Part shown: positions 1 through 9,024 of the stretch, in pieces
How the letters are laid out: every line of letters starts with the position of its first letter
Position numbering within the stretch: the stretch's first letter is position 1
Origin: Vibrio xiamenensis
Lineage (GTDB): Bacteria > Pseudomonadota > Gammaproteobacteria > Enterobacterales > Vibrionaceae
DNA length: 64,000 nt
NCBI RefSeq assembly: GCF_900100015.1
Contig: NZ_FNDD01000017.1
Span: forward strand, 49,250-113,249
Direction: 5' to 3'
The notes under the pieces: model-generated
What the model was told of the DNA's origin: nothing
Database searches by the model: none
What the model saw: the letters and a program-made list of their open reading frames with translations, nothing else
Program-made: the position numbers and the translations under genes

Positions 1-2
1 CG

Positions 3-269
3 CCCACTCGCCTAGCGATTTCAAATACAGCAGCGACGCCAAATGTGGCCCGCCAGCGTGTATTTAATGTCGCGTCTGTGGGTTTGGTGCTGTTTCACGG
101 CTGGGCGCACGGCGCTGAAATGAGTGGCTCTTTGCTTGGATTTGGCAGCGGTATGGCGATCGCATCTCTGACTCTGATGCTTTGTGGCTATGGCGTAGCC
201 GGTTTTGTGCCAAGCCGCTGGTTAGCCAAGCTCACTGCGGCGTGCGGATTACTGGTCGCATTTGCGTAA
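3..269 (+). CDS. hupE: HupE/UreJ-family nickel permease, C-terminal part
   Basis: The reading frame is open from the window edge, so the 5' end lies outside; about 88 codons are visible. The motif HGWAHGAE is the second histidine signature of HupE/UreJ proteins, small inner-membrane permeases linked to nickel supply for hydrogenase or urease. It is followed by two hydrophobic helices (roughly SLLGFGSGMAIASLTLML and a final one ending LLVAFA), which matches the end of the family. The stop lies 25 bp before the hypF start, so it probably belongs to the same operon as the hyp genes. This supports a hydrogenase context rather than urease. The substrate assignment is inference from family and neighbours. 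Confidence 0.8.
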   Translation, partial: PTRLAISNTAATPNVARQRVFNVASVGLVLFHGWAHGAEMSGSLLGFGSGMAIASLTLMLCGYGVAGFVPSRWLAKLTAACGLLVAFA

Positions 270-294
270 CTCCCATGAACACAAGCGACTGACA

Positions 295-2712
295 ATGAAA
301 CGTTGGCAAATTGACATTGGTGGCACGGTACAAGGGGTGGGGTTTCGCCCCTTTATTTATCGGCTTGCCTGTGAGCAGCAATTGCTCGGCTGGGTGCATA
401 ATCACGCCGCTGGCGTCACGATTGAAGTTCAAGGTAATCAGCTCGAAGCGTTTAAACAGCGTATTTCAAGCCAAAAACCGCCGCTATGCGTGATTCGCGA
501 GCTCAACGTCACAGCGCTTGCGCCGCTTAGCCAAACCGAGTTGGAAGCCGAATATCAACAGCGCTTTCGTATTCGTCACAGCAATTCCAGAGCGGTTAAA
601 GGCGCGCTAAGCACTCAAGTGTGCGCCGACTTTGCGATGTGTCCCGATTGCCTTAACGATATTCAAAATCCAACTAGCCGCTTTTATCGCTACCCGCTGA
701 CTAACTGCACCCATTGCGGCCCCAGATACACCATTACTCGCACGCTACCTTACGATCGCACCAACACTTCAATGGCCGAATTTGCCATGTGCCCAGACTG
801 TGAACGCGACTATCACGACCCGAGCAACCGTCGCTACCACGCACAGCCGATAGCTTGTCCAAAGTGCGGACCGCAAATTCGCTGGCTGGCGCCAAGCACT
901 GACAAACGTTGCGCCGAGCAATCATTTAGCCACGATCAAACATTTAGCAGCGACCAAACTTATCGCGTCGATCAAGATTATCGCGGTGATCAAAGCCTTA
1001 GTTCGGATCAAGTATTGGCAAGCGCACGCAGCGCGATTCAACGCGGTGAAATTATCGCGATCAAAGGCGTGGGTGGTTTTCATCTGGTGTGCGATGCGAG
1101 CAATAGTGACGCCGTGTTACGTCTGCGCCAACTCAAAGGCCGACCAGCCAAGCCGCTCGCGTTAATGGTCAAAGATTCGGCTCAAGCTAAGATGCTGGTG
1201 CGCGGTGAGCGCGACGAGTGGCAACTGTTAAACTCTCAGGCGCGCCCCATCACCTTAATGCAAAAGCGCAGCGATGCGGATACTCAGGTGGCGCCTAATA
1301 TCGCGCCAGGCGTACCCTATTTGGGTATCATGCTGCCCTACACTCCGCTGCATTGGTTACTGTTTGAAAGCATCACTACACCACTGGTCTTTACCAGCGC
1401 GAATCAAAAAGGCGCGCCGATCATCACCGATAGCCAAACGGTGTGTCGACAATTTGCGGGGCAGCTTGGCGGCGTTGTTGATCATCCGCGGCAAATTGTG
1501 CATCCATGTGATGACAGTGTGGTGAGCTTTACTGCCGGCCAGCGGCAAATACTGCGCCTTGGTCGCGGCTACGCACCGTACTATTTTGCACTCAAGCGCC
1601 CCCTGTCTGCGCCAAGCCTTGCGCTCGGCGCGCAGCAAAAAGTCACTTTGTGCCTTGGCGCAAAAAACCAAGCGGTACTCAGCCCTTATATAGGCACTCT
1701 CGATAGCCTTGAAATGCAAACCGAATTTGATCGGCGATGCCGCGCATTTTCAGCGCTGCATCAAATCGCGCCAATGCATGTGGAATGCGACAAGCACCCG
1801 CGCTACGCCTCTCATCAGTGGGCGAAAACCCAGACGATTCCGCGCACTTTATGCGCCCATCATCATGCGCATATTTTGTCGGTGATGGCAGAGTATCAAC
1901 TTGATGAACCTGTGCTTGGCGTAGCGTTTGATGGCACAGGGCTTGGAGAGGATAACCAGCTCTGGGGCGGAGAGATCCTGCTGGTCAATGGCGCGAAAGC
2001 AAAACGGATATTGCATCTTGAGCCGTTTTATCTGCTCGGCGGCGAACAAGCGGTTCATTCACCACAGCGACTGCTACTGAGCTTATTGCTCAATTGGTAT
2101 TCATTTGAACAGATTCAAGCGTTTGATTTGGATGCCTTTCAAGCATTAGATAAACAAACCTTAGCCAATTGGAACACACTATGGCAAAAGCGAATCAACT
2201 GTTATTCAACCAGCTCGGTAGGACGTTTAATTGATGCGTATTGCGCGCTGCTTACGGGTATAAAGCACGTCGAATTCGAAGGCCAATGCGGTCTGTGGCT
2301 TGAAGCGTTAGCCTTAAAAGCCAAAAGCGCTGCCAAAGCGCCGCCGCAATTTACCCTTAGTCCACATAACGAGTCCGGGTTAAGCCTATTCAGTTTTAAG
2401 CCACTGTTTCATCGTGCCCTCTCGGCGCTTAGCCAGTGTGATAGCCCTCAAGAAAAACAAGCCTGTCAGGTTGAATTGGCATCAATGCTGTTTGAACAGT
2501 TGGCGATACTGCTTGCCAGCCTTTGTCACCGTTATCCAAACAGGCCGTTAGTGCTTGCCGGAGGCGTATTTCAAAATCGCGTATTGATGAATGCGATAAA
2601 ACGCGCTCTCAGTGTTCACTCCACTCGCCTGTACGCCAGTGAAACCATTCCGCTCAACGATGGCGGTATCGCCGCCGGTCAGTTGTGGCTTGCCAGCCTT
2701 AGCCAAGATTAG
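295..2712 (+). CDS. hypF: HypF carbamoyltransferase, [NiFe]-hydrogenase maturation
   Basis: HypF uses carbamoyl phosphate and ATP to make a carbamoyl-adenylate and transfers the carbamoyl group to HypE, the source of the cyanide ligands. The visible order is: an acylphosphatase domain (GTVQGVGFRP near residues 10-19); two zinc fingers of CxxC-18-CxxC type (about 109-185); a YrdC-like domain (GVGGFHL near 258, KPLALM after it); and a Kae1-like carbamoyltransferase domain with HHHAH at 522-526 and LAGGVFQNR near the end. The frame could start at TTG 262, but ATG 295 gives the standard start just before the acylphosphatase fold and avoids overlap with hupE. The protein has 805 aa, longer than usual (about 750-780), largely because of a repetitive linker at residues 210-240. 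The next gene, hypC, starts 11 bp downstream. Confidence 0.96.
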   Translation: MKRWQIDIGGTVQGVGFRPFIYRLACEQQLLGWVHNHAAGVTIEVQGNQLEAFKQRISSQKPPLCVIRELNVTALAPLSQTELEAEYQQRFRIRHSNSRAVKGALSTQVCADFAMCPDCLNDIQNPTSRFYRYPLTNCTHCGPRYTITRTLPYDRTNTSMAEFAMCPDCERDYHDPSNRRYHAQPIACPKCGPQIRWLAPSTDKRCAEQSFSHDQTFSSDQTYRVDQDYRGDQSLSSDQVLASARSAIQRGEIIAIKGVGGFHLVCDASNSDAVLRLRQLKGRPAKPLALMVKDSAQAKMLVRGERDEWQLLNSQARPITLMQKRSDADTQVAPNIAPGVPYLGIMLPYTPLHWLLFESITTPLVFTSANQKGAPIITDSQTVCRQFAGQLGGVVDHPRQIVHPCDDSVVSFTAGQRQILRLGRGYAPYYFALKRPLSAPSLALGAQQKVTLCLGAKNQAVLSPYIGTLDSLEMQTEFDRRCRAFSALHQIAPMHVECDKHPRYASHQWAKTQTIPRTLCAHHHAHILSVMAEYQLDEPVLGVAFDGTGLGEDNQLWGGEILLVNGAKAKRILHLEPFYLLGGEQAVHSPQRLLLSLLLNWYSFEQIQAFDLDAFQALDKQTLANWNTLWQKRINCYSTSSVGRLIDAYCALLTGIKHVEFEGQCGLWLEALALKAKSAAKAPPQFTLSPHNESGLSLFSFKPLFHRALSALSQCDSPQEKQACQVELASMLFEQLAILLASLCHRYPNRPLVLAGGVFQNRVLMNAIKRALSVHSTRLYASETIPLNDGGIAAGQLWLASLSQD
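922..1012 (+). repeat. five 18-bp tandem units inside hypF
   Basis: Units at 923-940, 941-958, 959-976, 977-994 and 995-1012 each end in GA(T/C)CAA(A/G). They encode five six-residue units of the form (F/Y/L)(S/R)xDQx. They lie between the second zinc-finger pair and the YrdC domain, where HypF normally has a short linker. The units have diverged at many positions but keep the frame, which points to an old in-frame expansion. Confidence 0.9.
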
Positions 2713-2722
2713 AGACTTTATT

Positions 2723-2980
2723 ATGTGTTTATGTATTCCTTCCGAGATTTGCGAGCTTGACGCTAAAGATCAGCGCGCCGTCGTTGACACGCTCGGCGTC
2801 AAGCGCGATATCAGCACCCACTTGATTGCTGAACCACTCGCAATTGGGGACTATCTGCTGATTCACGTCGGATTTGCGATCAGTAAACTTAGTCCAAGTG
2901 AAGCAATAGAAAGCTTAAACGAGTATCAAGCCATGCTCAGCAACATGAGCGAACGCGATGCCGAAGCGCTATTTCACTGA
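2723..2980 (+). CDS. hypC: HypC/HybG-family hydrogenase maturation chaperone
   Basis: This is an 85-aa protein beginning MCLCIPSEICELD. The family hallmark is a cysteine directly after the initiator methionine, used to bind HypD and the hydrogenase large-subunit precursor while carrying the iron centre. The frame is open further upstream inside hypF (to 2612), but only the ATG at 2723 places Cys2 correctly and gives the family length (about 80-95 aa). The segment IGDYLLIHVGFAI is the conserved core strand region. It sits between hypF and hypD, as in many hyp operons. Confidence 0.95.
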   Translation: MCLCIPSEICELDAKDQRAVVDTLGVKRDISTHLIAEPLAIGDYLLIHVGFAISKLSPSEAIESLNEYQAMLSNMSERDAEALFH

Positions 2981-3039
2981 GCGCAGCACTTATCCATTAA
3001 GCACTTAGCCATTAACATCAGCAATCAGGAACGCCCTTA

Positions 3040-4203
3040 GTGACCACCCAGACCAAGACAAGCGCTGCGCTTGATTTAAAAACGCTTTACCAAGGCTTTC
3101 GTGACCCTTTGGTGATTAAAGCCCTGGCCGAGAAAATATTCGCCAAGGCAAAGCACCTTGAGCAGCCTATTAAGGTGATGGAAGTGTGCGGCGGCCATAC
3201 CCATACCATTATGAAATATGGTCTCAGTCAGTTGCTGCCAGATAACATTACGTTTATTCACGGCCCAGGCTGCCCGGTGTGTGTGATGCCCAAAGAGCGT
3301 ATTGATAATGCGATTGAATTGGCCATGCTGCCGAATACCATCTTGGTTACCCTTGGCGATATGATCCGCGTGCCGGGCTCCAAAGGTACCCTCGCCCAGT
3401 GCCGAGCTAAAGGCTTTGATGTACGGCCGATTTATGATCCGCTCGATACGCTTAGCATTGCTAGAGACAATCCAAGCAAAAACGTGATTTATTTTGCGAT
3501 TGGTTTTGAAACCACCACCCCGATGTCGGCCATACTTATCGAACTTGCCGAGCAGCAAAACATTACCAATTTGTACCTGCACTGTAACCACGTTCTCGTG
3601 CCGCCCGCCATTGATGCGGTGATGAGTGATGGCCGCGCCAAAGTTAACGCGTTTATCGGCCCATCGCATGTCAGCGTCATAACTGGCGCTGGCATCTACC
3701 AAAGTGTCGCAAAGCGCTATCAACTTCCGGTGGTGGTTGCTGGGTTTGAACCTGTCGATATGATGGAGTCGCTACTGATGTTGGTTGAACTAACTCTGCA
3801 AGCCCAGCGTGACTCGCGCACTGAGATCGAGCCAGTGGCAATCCAATATACTCGCGCGGTCACCATGGAGGGTAACTCGCTGGCCATCCAAAAAGTAAAC
3901 CAGTATTTTGAGCGGCGCGCTCAATTTCGCTGGCGCGGACTTGGCGACATTGCCGATTCAGCGCTCAAGCTCAGGGCTGAATATGCCCACCGCGATGCGG
4001 AATTGGTGTTCCATTACGCCTTATCAAATCAACCATTAAACGATCATAAAGCGTGTCAGTGCGGCGATATTTTACGTGGTATTGCTAAACCGAGCGATTG
4101 CAAAGTGTTTGGCCGCAACTGCACGCCCAATAATCCGATGGGCAGCTGCATGGTGAGCTCCGAAGGCGCTTGCAATGCCTATTTCCGTTATTTGGGCGTC
4201 TAA
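3040..4203 (+). CDS. hypD: HypD, iron-sulfur scaffold of hydrogenase maturation
   Basis: HypD holds the Fe atom while CN and CO ligands are added, together with HypC and HypE. The sequence shows EVCGGHTHT (Cys50), GPGCPVCV (Cys78 and Cys81), GFETTTP, and a cysteine-rich C-terminus (CQCGDI, DCKVFGRNC, GSCMVSSEGAC) that binds the [4Fe-4S] cluster. The protein has 387 aa, close to the usual 365-385. The start is a GTG at 3040, supported by AGGA at 3027-3030. A 59-bp spacer separates it from hypC. Confidence 0.96.
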   Translation: MTTQTKTSAALDLKTLYQGFRDPLVIKALAEKIFAKAKHLEQPIKVMEVCGGHTHTIMKYGLSQLLPDNITFIHGPGCPVCVMPKERIDNAIELAMLPNTILVTLGDMIRVPGSKGTLAQCRAKGFDVRPIYDPLDTLSIARDNPSKNVIYFAIGFETTTPMSAILIELAEQQNITNLYLHCNHVLVPPAIDAVMSDGRAKVNAFIGPSHVSVITGAGIYQSVAKRYQLPVVVAGFEPVDMMESLLMLVELTLQAQRDSRTEIEPVAIQYTRAVTMEGNSLAIQKVNQYFERRAQFRWRGLGDIADSALKLRAEYAHRDAELVFHYALSNQPLNDHKACQCGDILRGIAKPSDCKVFGRNCTPNNPMGSCMVSSEGACNAYFRYLGV

Positions 4204-4273
4204 CTTCGCCCATTGAGATCCGTATTTTTAACCCCGGCGCTGCGCATTGTGCTTCGCCGCAAAGGAATTTCTC

Positions 4274-5308
4274 GTGAGACAGATTCAACTTAGCCACGGC
4301 GGCGGCGGTCAGCAAATGAACCAATTGATTAGCCAACTGTTTTTTCACCACTTCGCCAATGATATTTTGCTCAAAAGCGAAGATGCAGCGCGCCTGACCA
4401 CCCAAGGCGAAATTGCGCTCACGACCGACAGTTTCACCGTCGCGCCGCTGTTTTTCGCTGGTGGTGATATTGGCAAATTAGCCATTGCTGGCACGGTCAA
4501 TGATCTGGCAATGATGGGCGCCAAACCGGACTACCTCACGTGTAGCTTTATGATTGAAGAAGGCTTCCCCTACACAGAGCTTGAGCGCATTGTTAAGAGC
4601 ATGGCCAAAGAGCTCAAAGTAAGCGGCGCGCAAATTGTTTGTGGTGACACCAAAGTGGTGCCAAAAGGCTGTGTTGATGGCCTGTTTATTAACACTGCAG
4701 GCGTCGGTAATTTCTATCAGGCGCAGCGCCCCAGTGCCAGCGCAATTGCCGATGACGATGCGATTTTAGTCTCCGGCGATATTGGTCGCCACGGCGCGTG
4801 TATTTTGATGGCGCGCGATGCGCTTAAGCTCAGTTCGAGTCTAACCAGTGATTGCACTACGCTTTGGCCTCGGGTAAGCGCCTTGCTCAATCACAGGCTG
4901 CCTGTGCATGCGCTGCGCGATGCGACCCGTGGCGGCTTATCCGCGGTGTTAAATGAATGGAGCGCCGCCTCGCAAGTGAATATCAATGTGATTGAAGAGC
5001 GTATTCCGGTGAGTGATGAAGTGAAAGGACTGTGCGAATTATACGGTTTTGAGCCCTATGATTTAGCCAACGAAGGCACTATGCTAATTGCCCTGCCGCA
5101 GCGCGATGCCCAAGCCGCGCTTGATGTACTCAGGCAGTTTGACCCCAATGCGTGCCAGATTGGCAGCGCATCCGCTCATCGTCAACCAAGTCATCACCAA
5201 ACCAACGGTTCGCAGTCACCGCAACCTAAAGTGATTTTGCACAGCCCATGGGGCAGTCGCCGCTATCTTGAGCTGCCACAAGGTGAGTTATTACCTAGGA
5301 TTTGTTGA
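4274..5308 (+). CDS. hypE: HypE, carbamoyl dehydratase of hydrogenase maturation
   Basis: HypE accepts the carbamoyl group from HypF on its C-terminal cysteine and dehydrates it with ATP to a thiocyanate, the CN donor. The N-terminus has the glycine-rich SHGGGGQQMNQLI. An AIRS/PurM-type ATP-binding fold follows, with LTTDSFTV, GGDIGKLAIAGTVNDLAMMGA and DATRGGLSAVLNEW. The last residues are PRIC, the required terminal cysteine. The frame is open from 4247, but GTG 4274 is preceded by AAGGA (4262-4266) at good spacing and gives 344 aa. It is the last gene of the hyp cluster, followed by a hairpin terminator. Confidence 0.95.
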   Translation: MRQIQLSHGGGGQQMNQLISQLFFHHFANDILLKSEDAARLTTQGEIALTTDSFTVAPLFFAGGDIGKLAIAGTVNDLAMMGAKPDYLTCSFMIEEGFPYTELERIVKSMAKELKVSGAQIVCGDTKVVPKGCVDGLFINTAGVGNFYQAQRPSASAIADDDAILVSGDIGRHGACILMARDALKLSSSLTSDCTTLWPRVSALLNHRLPVHALRDATRGGLSAVLNEWSAASQVNINVIEERIPVSDEVKGLCELYGFEPYDLANEGTMLIALPQRDAQAALDVLRQFDPNACQIGSASAHRQPSHHQTNGSQSPQPKVILHSPWGSRRYLELPQGELLPRIC

Positions 5309-5354
5309 CCAAAGCGGTTTAACAAAGCCTATTCACCCAACGACATAACCTCGC

Positions 5355-5386
5355 AAAGCGCTCTTCTTTGGTTGGGCGCTTTATTT
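5355..5386 (+). terminator. hairpin terminator after hypE
   Basis: A 7-bp stem AAAGCGC (5355-5361) / GCGCTTT (5376-5382) has a 14-nt loop and is followed by a short T-rich stretch. It lies 46 bp after the hypE stop and probably ends the hyp transcript. Confidence 0.6.
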
Positions 5387-5493
5387 GCTGCTAGCGCTTT
5401 ATAGACGGCTTAGCGCTTGGCTTACATTGGCGATTGTGTACAAGCTTGCTGACAGTGCGATGTTAGTCATCTCTACGTTAGTCAATGGCTACA

Positions 5494-6270
5494 TCAGTCA
5501 ATATCGTGCACGACAATCTCACCACACATACAATCCAGCACTGGAATAGTCAATTTCCCTGCGCCACTGCGCTCAATGGAAGCGCCTGCTGAATAAATAA
5601 GATCAAGTTTGTATTTTTGCTCTTTTTCGACAAAACGATGAGCAACGTGTTTGTGACCAAATACAATAGCATCGATACGAGAGCGTTGTTTTTCTTCATC
5701 GATAATCACTTTTTTAAATAATTCATCATCACGAAGCTTTTGAAAATAGTTGTAATAAAAAGGATGGTGATGCAAAGCAACGATTATTTTACGTTGCTGC
5801 TGAGAATGATTAATCTCGTTTAATATACGATCTAATTCACTTAACTGCGCTTTACCAATTTCGCCTTGCGCTCCCCACAACTTATAGTTATTCATCTCTT
5901 CGAGCATAGAATCAATTAAAATAAAGCTATGGTCATCAATATCAACGCGAAGTGGATAGTCCACATCGCCACTGATGTATTTTTTAAACCGCGCAACACA
6001 CTCTTCACTTTCAACGATACCATTTGCGCCGTAATCGTGATTACCTGGCGTGCATAGCACTTGCAATCCGGCATGGGTTAATTTGTCAATCTGCTGTTTG
6101 GCTTCGCGGTATTGACCAAGTGCGCCATCGTCAACAATATCTCCCGTAATAATAACCACTTTAGACTGATGAACCGACTGAAAAGCCACTATCCAATCAA
6201 CGATTGAGGCAAAATTCTCAAGGTTATGAGATTGACCAATATGAATATCGGATAAATGAATAAACTTCAT
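5494..6270 (-). CDS. Icc-like calcineurin-type metallophosphoesterase
   Basis: The 258-aa cytoplasmic protein carries all metal-binding motifs of the calcineurin-like phosphoesterases: DIHIG near the N-terminus, GDIVDDG, GNHDYG, ALHHHPF and FGHKHVAH. The family includes 3',5'-cAMP phosphodiesterase (CpdA/Icc), but the substrate cannot be read from sequence. The frame is open to 6336. ATG 6270 is chosen because MKFIHLSDIH is the canonical beginning and an AAGG lies about 10 nt upstream. It is transcribed divergently from the nucleotidase gene across a 444-bp AT-rich gap, so the two phosphoesterases may share control. Confidence 0.85.
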   Translation of the reverse strand: MKFIHLSDIHIGQSHNLENFASIVDWIVAFQSVHQSKVVIITGDIVDDGALGQYREAKQQIDKLTHAGLQVLCTPGNHDYGANGIVESEECVARFKKYISGDVDYPLRVDIDDHSFILIDSMLEEMNNYKLWGAQGEIGKAQLSELDRILNEINHSQQQRKIIVALHHHPFYYNYFQKLRDDELFKKVIIDEEKQRSRIDAIVFGHKHVAHRFVEKEQKYKLDLIYSAGASIERSGAGKLTIPVLDCMCGEIVVHDID

Positions 6271-6714
6271 AGCACGCAACCTTACCGTGATGAGCGTGAA
6301 CTCATTAATAACAGACAGGATCAATACGCGGCTCACTCGAATGATGCAATGAGCAAGTGTTGCTTATTTGAGATTTATTAAATCCAATCCATTTATCTCA
6401 TCTAGCTGCATTTAACTTTTAACGTCATAAAAATTACGAATCCAACCATAAATAAATATAACTTCACTTTATATCCTTTATCACCCCGTAATATTACCTA
6501 GTGTCTTATTTGCGGTATTCACTCTTGCGTATAATCGATTACGCAAACGTTTATCTATCAGTAAACCAATTAAAATAGCGATAATACATTTATAACCTCC
6601 ATTATTTAAATGTTATTTCATTAGTCCTATTTAAAATGATAAACAGCGCCATTTAATCAGTTGTAATTAATAAATCACCATGAATTTAATCTTCATGGAA
6701 CGGATGGTAATAAC
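6271..6714. promoter_or_regulatory. divergent AT-rich promoter region with PurR-like operator
   Basis: The 444-bp gap lies between two divergently transcribed phosphoesterase genes. A perfect TATAAT lies at 6530-6535. It is followed at 6541-6556 by ACGCAAACGTTTATCT, which matches the PurR consensus ANGCAANCGNTTNCNT at all but one fixed position (T for C at position 14). No convincing -35 box was found at 16-18 bp. A LacI-family protein bound here would cover the likely transcription start of the nucleotidase gene. The rest of the gap is AT-rich and shows no coding potential. Confidence 0.55.
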
Positions 6715-8871
6715 ATGATGTATAAAAAAAGCGCTTTAGCATTAGCGTTAGTTGCGGTGCTTTGTGGCTGTCACGATGATTCAAATAACGATGACACCAG
6801 CGGCTCAAATTCTGGCTACTCCAACAGCGTCAGCGATGGCCAGACCCTCACCAACACCGATGATGTTGTGGCTATTGGTCAAGATTCCGGTGAAGATAGC
6901 GTAACTATCACCATCGGCGCGACTTCAGACATTCATGGCCGTCTGTTTGCTTACGACTATGCCACGCTAAGCGAAGATGCTGATACTGGCTTAACCAAAA
7001 TTGAAAGTGTAATCGATACGGTAAGACAGCAAGACCAAGATGCGCTGTTTATCGATATAGGCGATACCGTTCAAGGTAACTCGGCGGCACTTTTTAACGA
7101 CTATGACACTCACCCTATGGTCGATGCCCTGAATACCTTGCAATACAATGTTTGGGTACCAGGCAACCACGAATTTAACTTTGAACGCTCGTTTATCGAC
7201 CGTAACTTAGAAAACTTCGGCGGCGCAGTTATCTCAAGCAACATAAAATGGAGCGACTCCGACGTTAACTACATCAAACCTTACCAAATCTTTAATATAA
7301 AAGGGGTAACGGTTGCCGTGGTTGCGGTCACACCATCTAACGTGCCGAACTGGGAGGCCTCTTCCCCTGACCATTTTGCTAACCTTGCTTTTGAAGATGA
7401 GCTAGCATCTGTTCGCGACGCCGTCGATGAAGCCATTAGCCAATATAATCCTGATGTCGTCATCGGTGCATTTCACCTTGGCCGCAGTGAAAATGGGACA
7501 GGTACCTATCGAATTGCCTCTGAGCTTGCCGACAAATTCGATGTTATTTTTGCCGGTCACGAACACGCAGAATACATTGAAATGGTTGAGAAAGATGCCT
7601 ATAGCGACAGTTACACGGGCACCGACATCGCGAATAACGACCAAGAAGATAAGTCGATTTCAGGCACTTATGATCAAACCACTCGCGAGTCAAAAGTAAA
7701 AATCATCGAACCGGGCAAATGGGGCTGGGCACTTGCCACAGCAAATATTGAACTGAAAAAAGACGCAGATGGCGCGTGGCAAATGGTCGATACCACTCTT
7801 GCTAATCACCAAACAAATGATGTGGAAGAGGATCCAAATGGTCTCCTTTATACCGAGTTTTCTTGGGTGCATGAAGAGTCGGTCGCTGATACTAGCCAGC
7901 AACAAGGTGTGGTGACGGGTAACTTTACCCCGTCGTCAACCGGTTACGCTGATGAAGCAACCGGTGAAGATTTCGATGTTGAAGCCGATCGTTTGTATTC
8001 CACTATTCATTACGCCAAAGTTCATGACACACCACTGATTGACTTTATTAACCAAATTCAAATTCAAAACATTGCCAAAGCCGGTTATCAAGTCGATGTT
8101 TCAGCCGCGTCGCTGTTTTCTGACCAAACCAATCTGGTCGATGGCGAAGCGTACACCAAAGCCAAATCGGCCAATTTGTACAAATACGACAACACCTTGC
8201 TGGGTGTAAACATCACAGGCGCTAACCTGAAGAAGTTTATGGAGTGGTCATACAGCTACTTTAACACTTATACCGATGGCGACCTCACCTACTCTTTTAA
8301 CCCTAACGCTAACGCTTACAACTATGATCAGTTCGACGGTGATATTCAGTACACCGTCGACCTCACCGGTGATGCCTACAGCCAAAGTGAAAATCAAGAT
8401 GGCTCATATACGGTGACGAACCCTGGCTCGCGCATTGAAATTACTTCAATTGGCGGACAAGCCTTTGATGCCAATGCCACCTACAAGATCGCGGTGAACA
8501 ATTATCGCTATGGAACCCAGTTACTGACTTATGGCTGGGTAAGCAGCGATGACGTGTTCTACGAATCAACCAACGAAGAGGTTTATGCAGTGCGCGACAT
8601 GCTGACGGAGTATGCGAGCCAAAATAGCGGCGTTGATGTCGGAAGCTTTAGCGGCAATACCAACTGGTCATTTGTGCAAGACGCGGCAATTGAAGCGGCG
8701 CGCAGCGATGGCGGACAAGGTCAAGCACTATGGCAGCAATTACAGAGTAAGCAGATCTGTGTACAGATTGAGCCAGGCTCGCGTGAAGAAGCCATTTCTG
8801 TGTCACTGAACCCAAGTAACACCGACAGTTACTACGCCAATCCAACCGGTACGGCTGCGGGCTGTAATTGA
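6715..8871 (+). CDS. lipoprotein 5'-nucleotidase / 2',3'-cyclic phosphodiesterase family
   Basis: The 718-aa protein has a signal peptide ending in lipobox L16-C-G-C19, then an Asp/Asn/Ser-rich tether, so it is probably a lipoprotein in the cell envelope. The N-terminal metallophosphatase domain (about 60-350) shows TSDIHGRLF, DIGDTVQGN, PGNHEFNF and FAGHEHAEY. The C-terminal nucleotidase domain includes LFSDQTNLVDG and YKYDNTLLGVNITG, the substrate-binding region seen in CpdB/YfkN-type enzymes. These enzymes strip phosphate from extracellular nucleotides for purine and phosphate scavenging. The PurR-like operator upstream fits that role. CpdB-like activity versus plain 5'-nucleotidase is not settled. 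Confidence 0.88.
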   Translation: MMYKKSALALALVAVLCGCHDDSNNDDTSGSNSGYSNSVSDGQTLTNTDDVVAIGQDSGEDSVTITIGATSDIHGRLFAYDYATLSEDADTGLTKIESVIDTVRQQDQDALFIDIGDTVQGNSAALFNDYDTHPMVDALNTLQYNVWVPGNHEFNFERSFIDRNLENFGGAVISSNIKWSDSDVNYIKPYQIFNIKGVTVAVVAVTPSNVPNWEASSPDHFANLAFEDELASVRDAVDEAISQYNPDVVIGAFHLGRSENGTGTYRIASELADKFDVIFAGHEHAEYIEMVEKDAYSDSYTGTDIANNDQEDKSISGTYDQTTRESKVKIIEPGKWGWALATANIELKKDADGAWQMVDTTLANHQTNDVEEDPNGLLYTEFSWVHEESVADTSQQQGVVTGNFTPSSTGYADEATGEDFDVEADRLYSTIHYAKVHDTPLIDFINQIQIQNIAKAGYQVDVSAASLFSDQTNLVDGEAYTKAKSANLYKYDNTLLGVNITGANLKKFMEWSYSYFNTYTDGDLTYSFNPNANAYNYDQFDGDIQYTVDLTGDAYSQSENQDGSYTVTNPGSRIEITSIGGQAFDANATYKIAVNNYRYGTQLLTYGWVSSDDVFYESTNEEVYAVRDMLTEYASQNSGVDVGSFSGNTNWSFVQDAAIEAARSDGGQGQALWQQLQSKQICVQIEPGSREEAISVSLNPSNTDSYYANPTGTAAGCN

Positions 8872-8928
8872 TGTGCAGCTTAACTTTACATTGAATTGTT
8901 TAAGCAAATCGAATGGTTTAAACAGATT

Positions 8929-8953
8929 GCGGCGCACTGGTGCGCCGCTTTTT
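8929..8953 (+). terminator. strong rho-independent terminator after nucleotidase gene
   Basis: The stem GCGGCGCA (8929-8936) pairs perfectly with TGCGCCGC (8941-8948) across the tetraloop CTGG, followed by TTTTT (8949-8953). It lies inside the open frame upstream of the next gene. This argues against translation from 8896 and for the later start at 9025. Confidence 0.9.
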
Positions 8954-9024
8954 GCCATTTCGCTCTAGGATTCAGTTCTACTTGTCTATCATCACTTTTT
9001 TTACTTACCCCACTTATAACGACT

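Noticed and set aside
3076..3723. 215-codon frame opposite hypD
   Set aside because: hypD is certain by its cysteine motifs; the antisense frame has shadow composition.
8896..9024. Longer N-terminus for the YibE/F protein
   Set aside because: A strong rho-independent terminator lies inside this extension.
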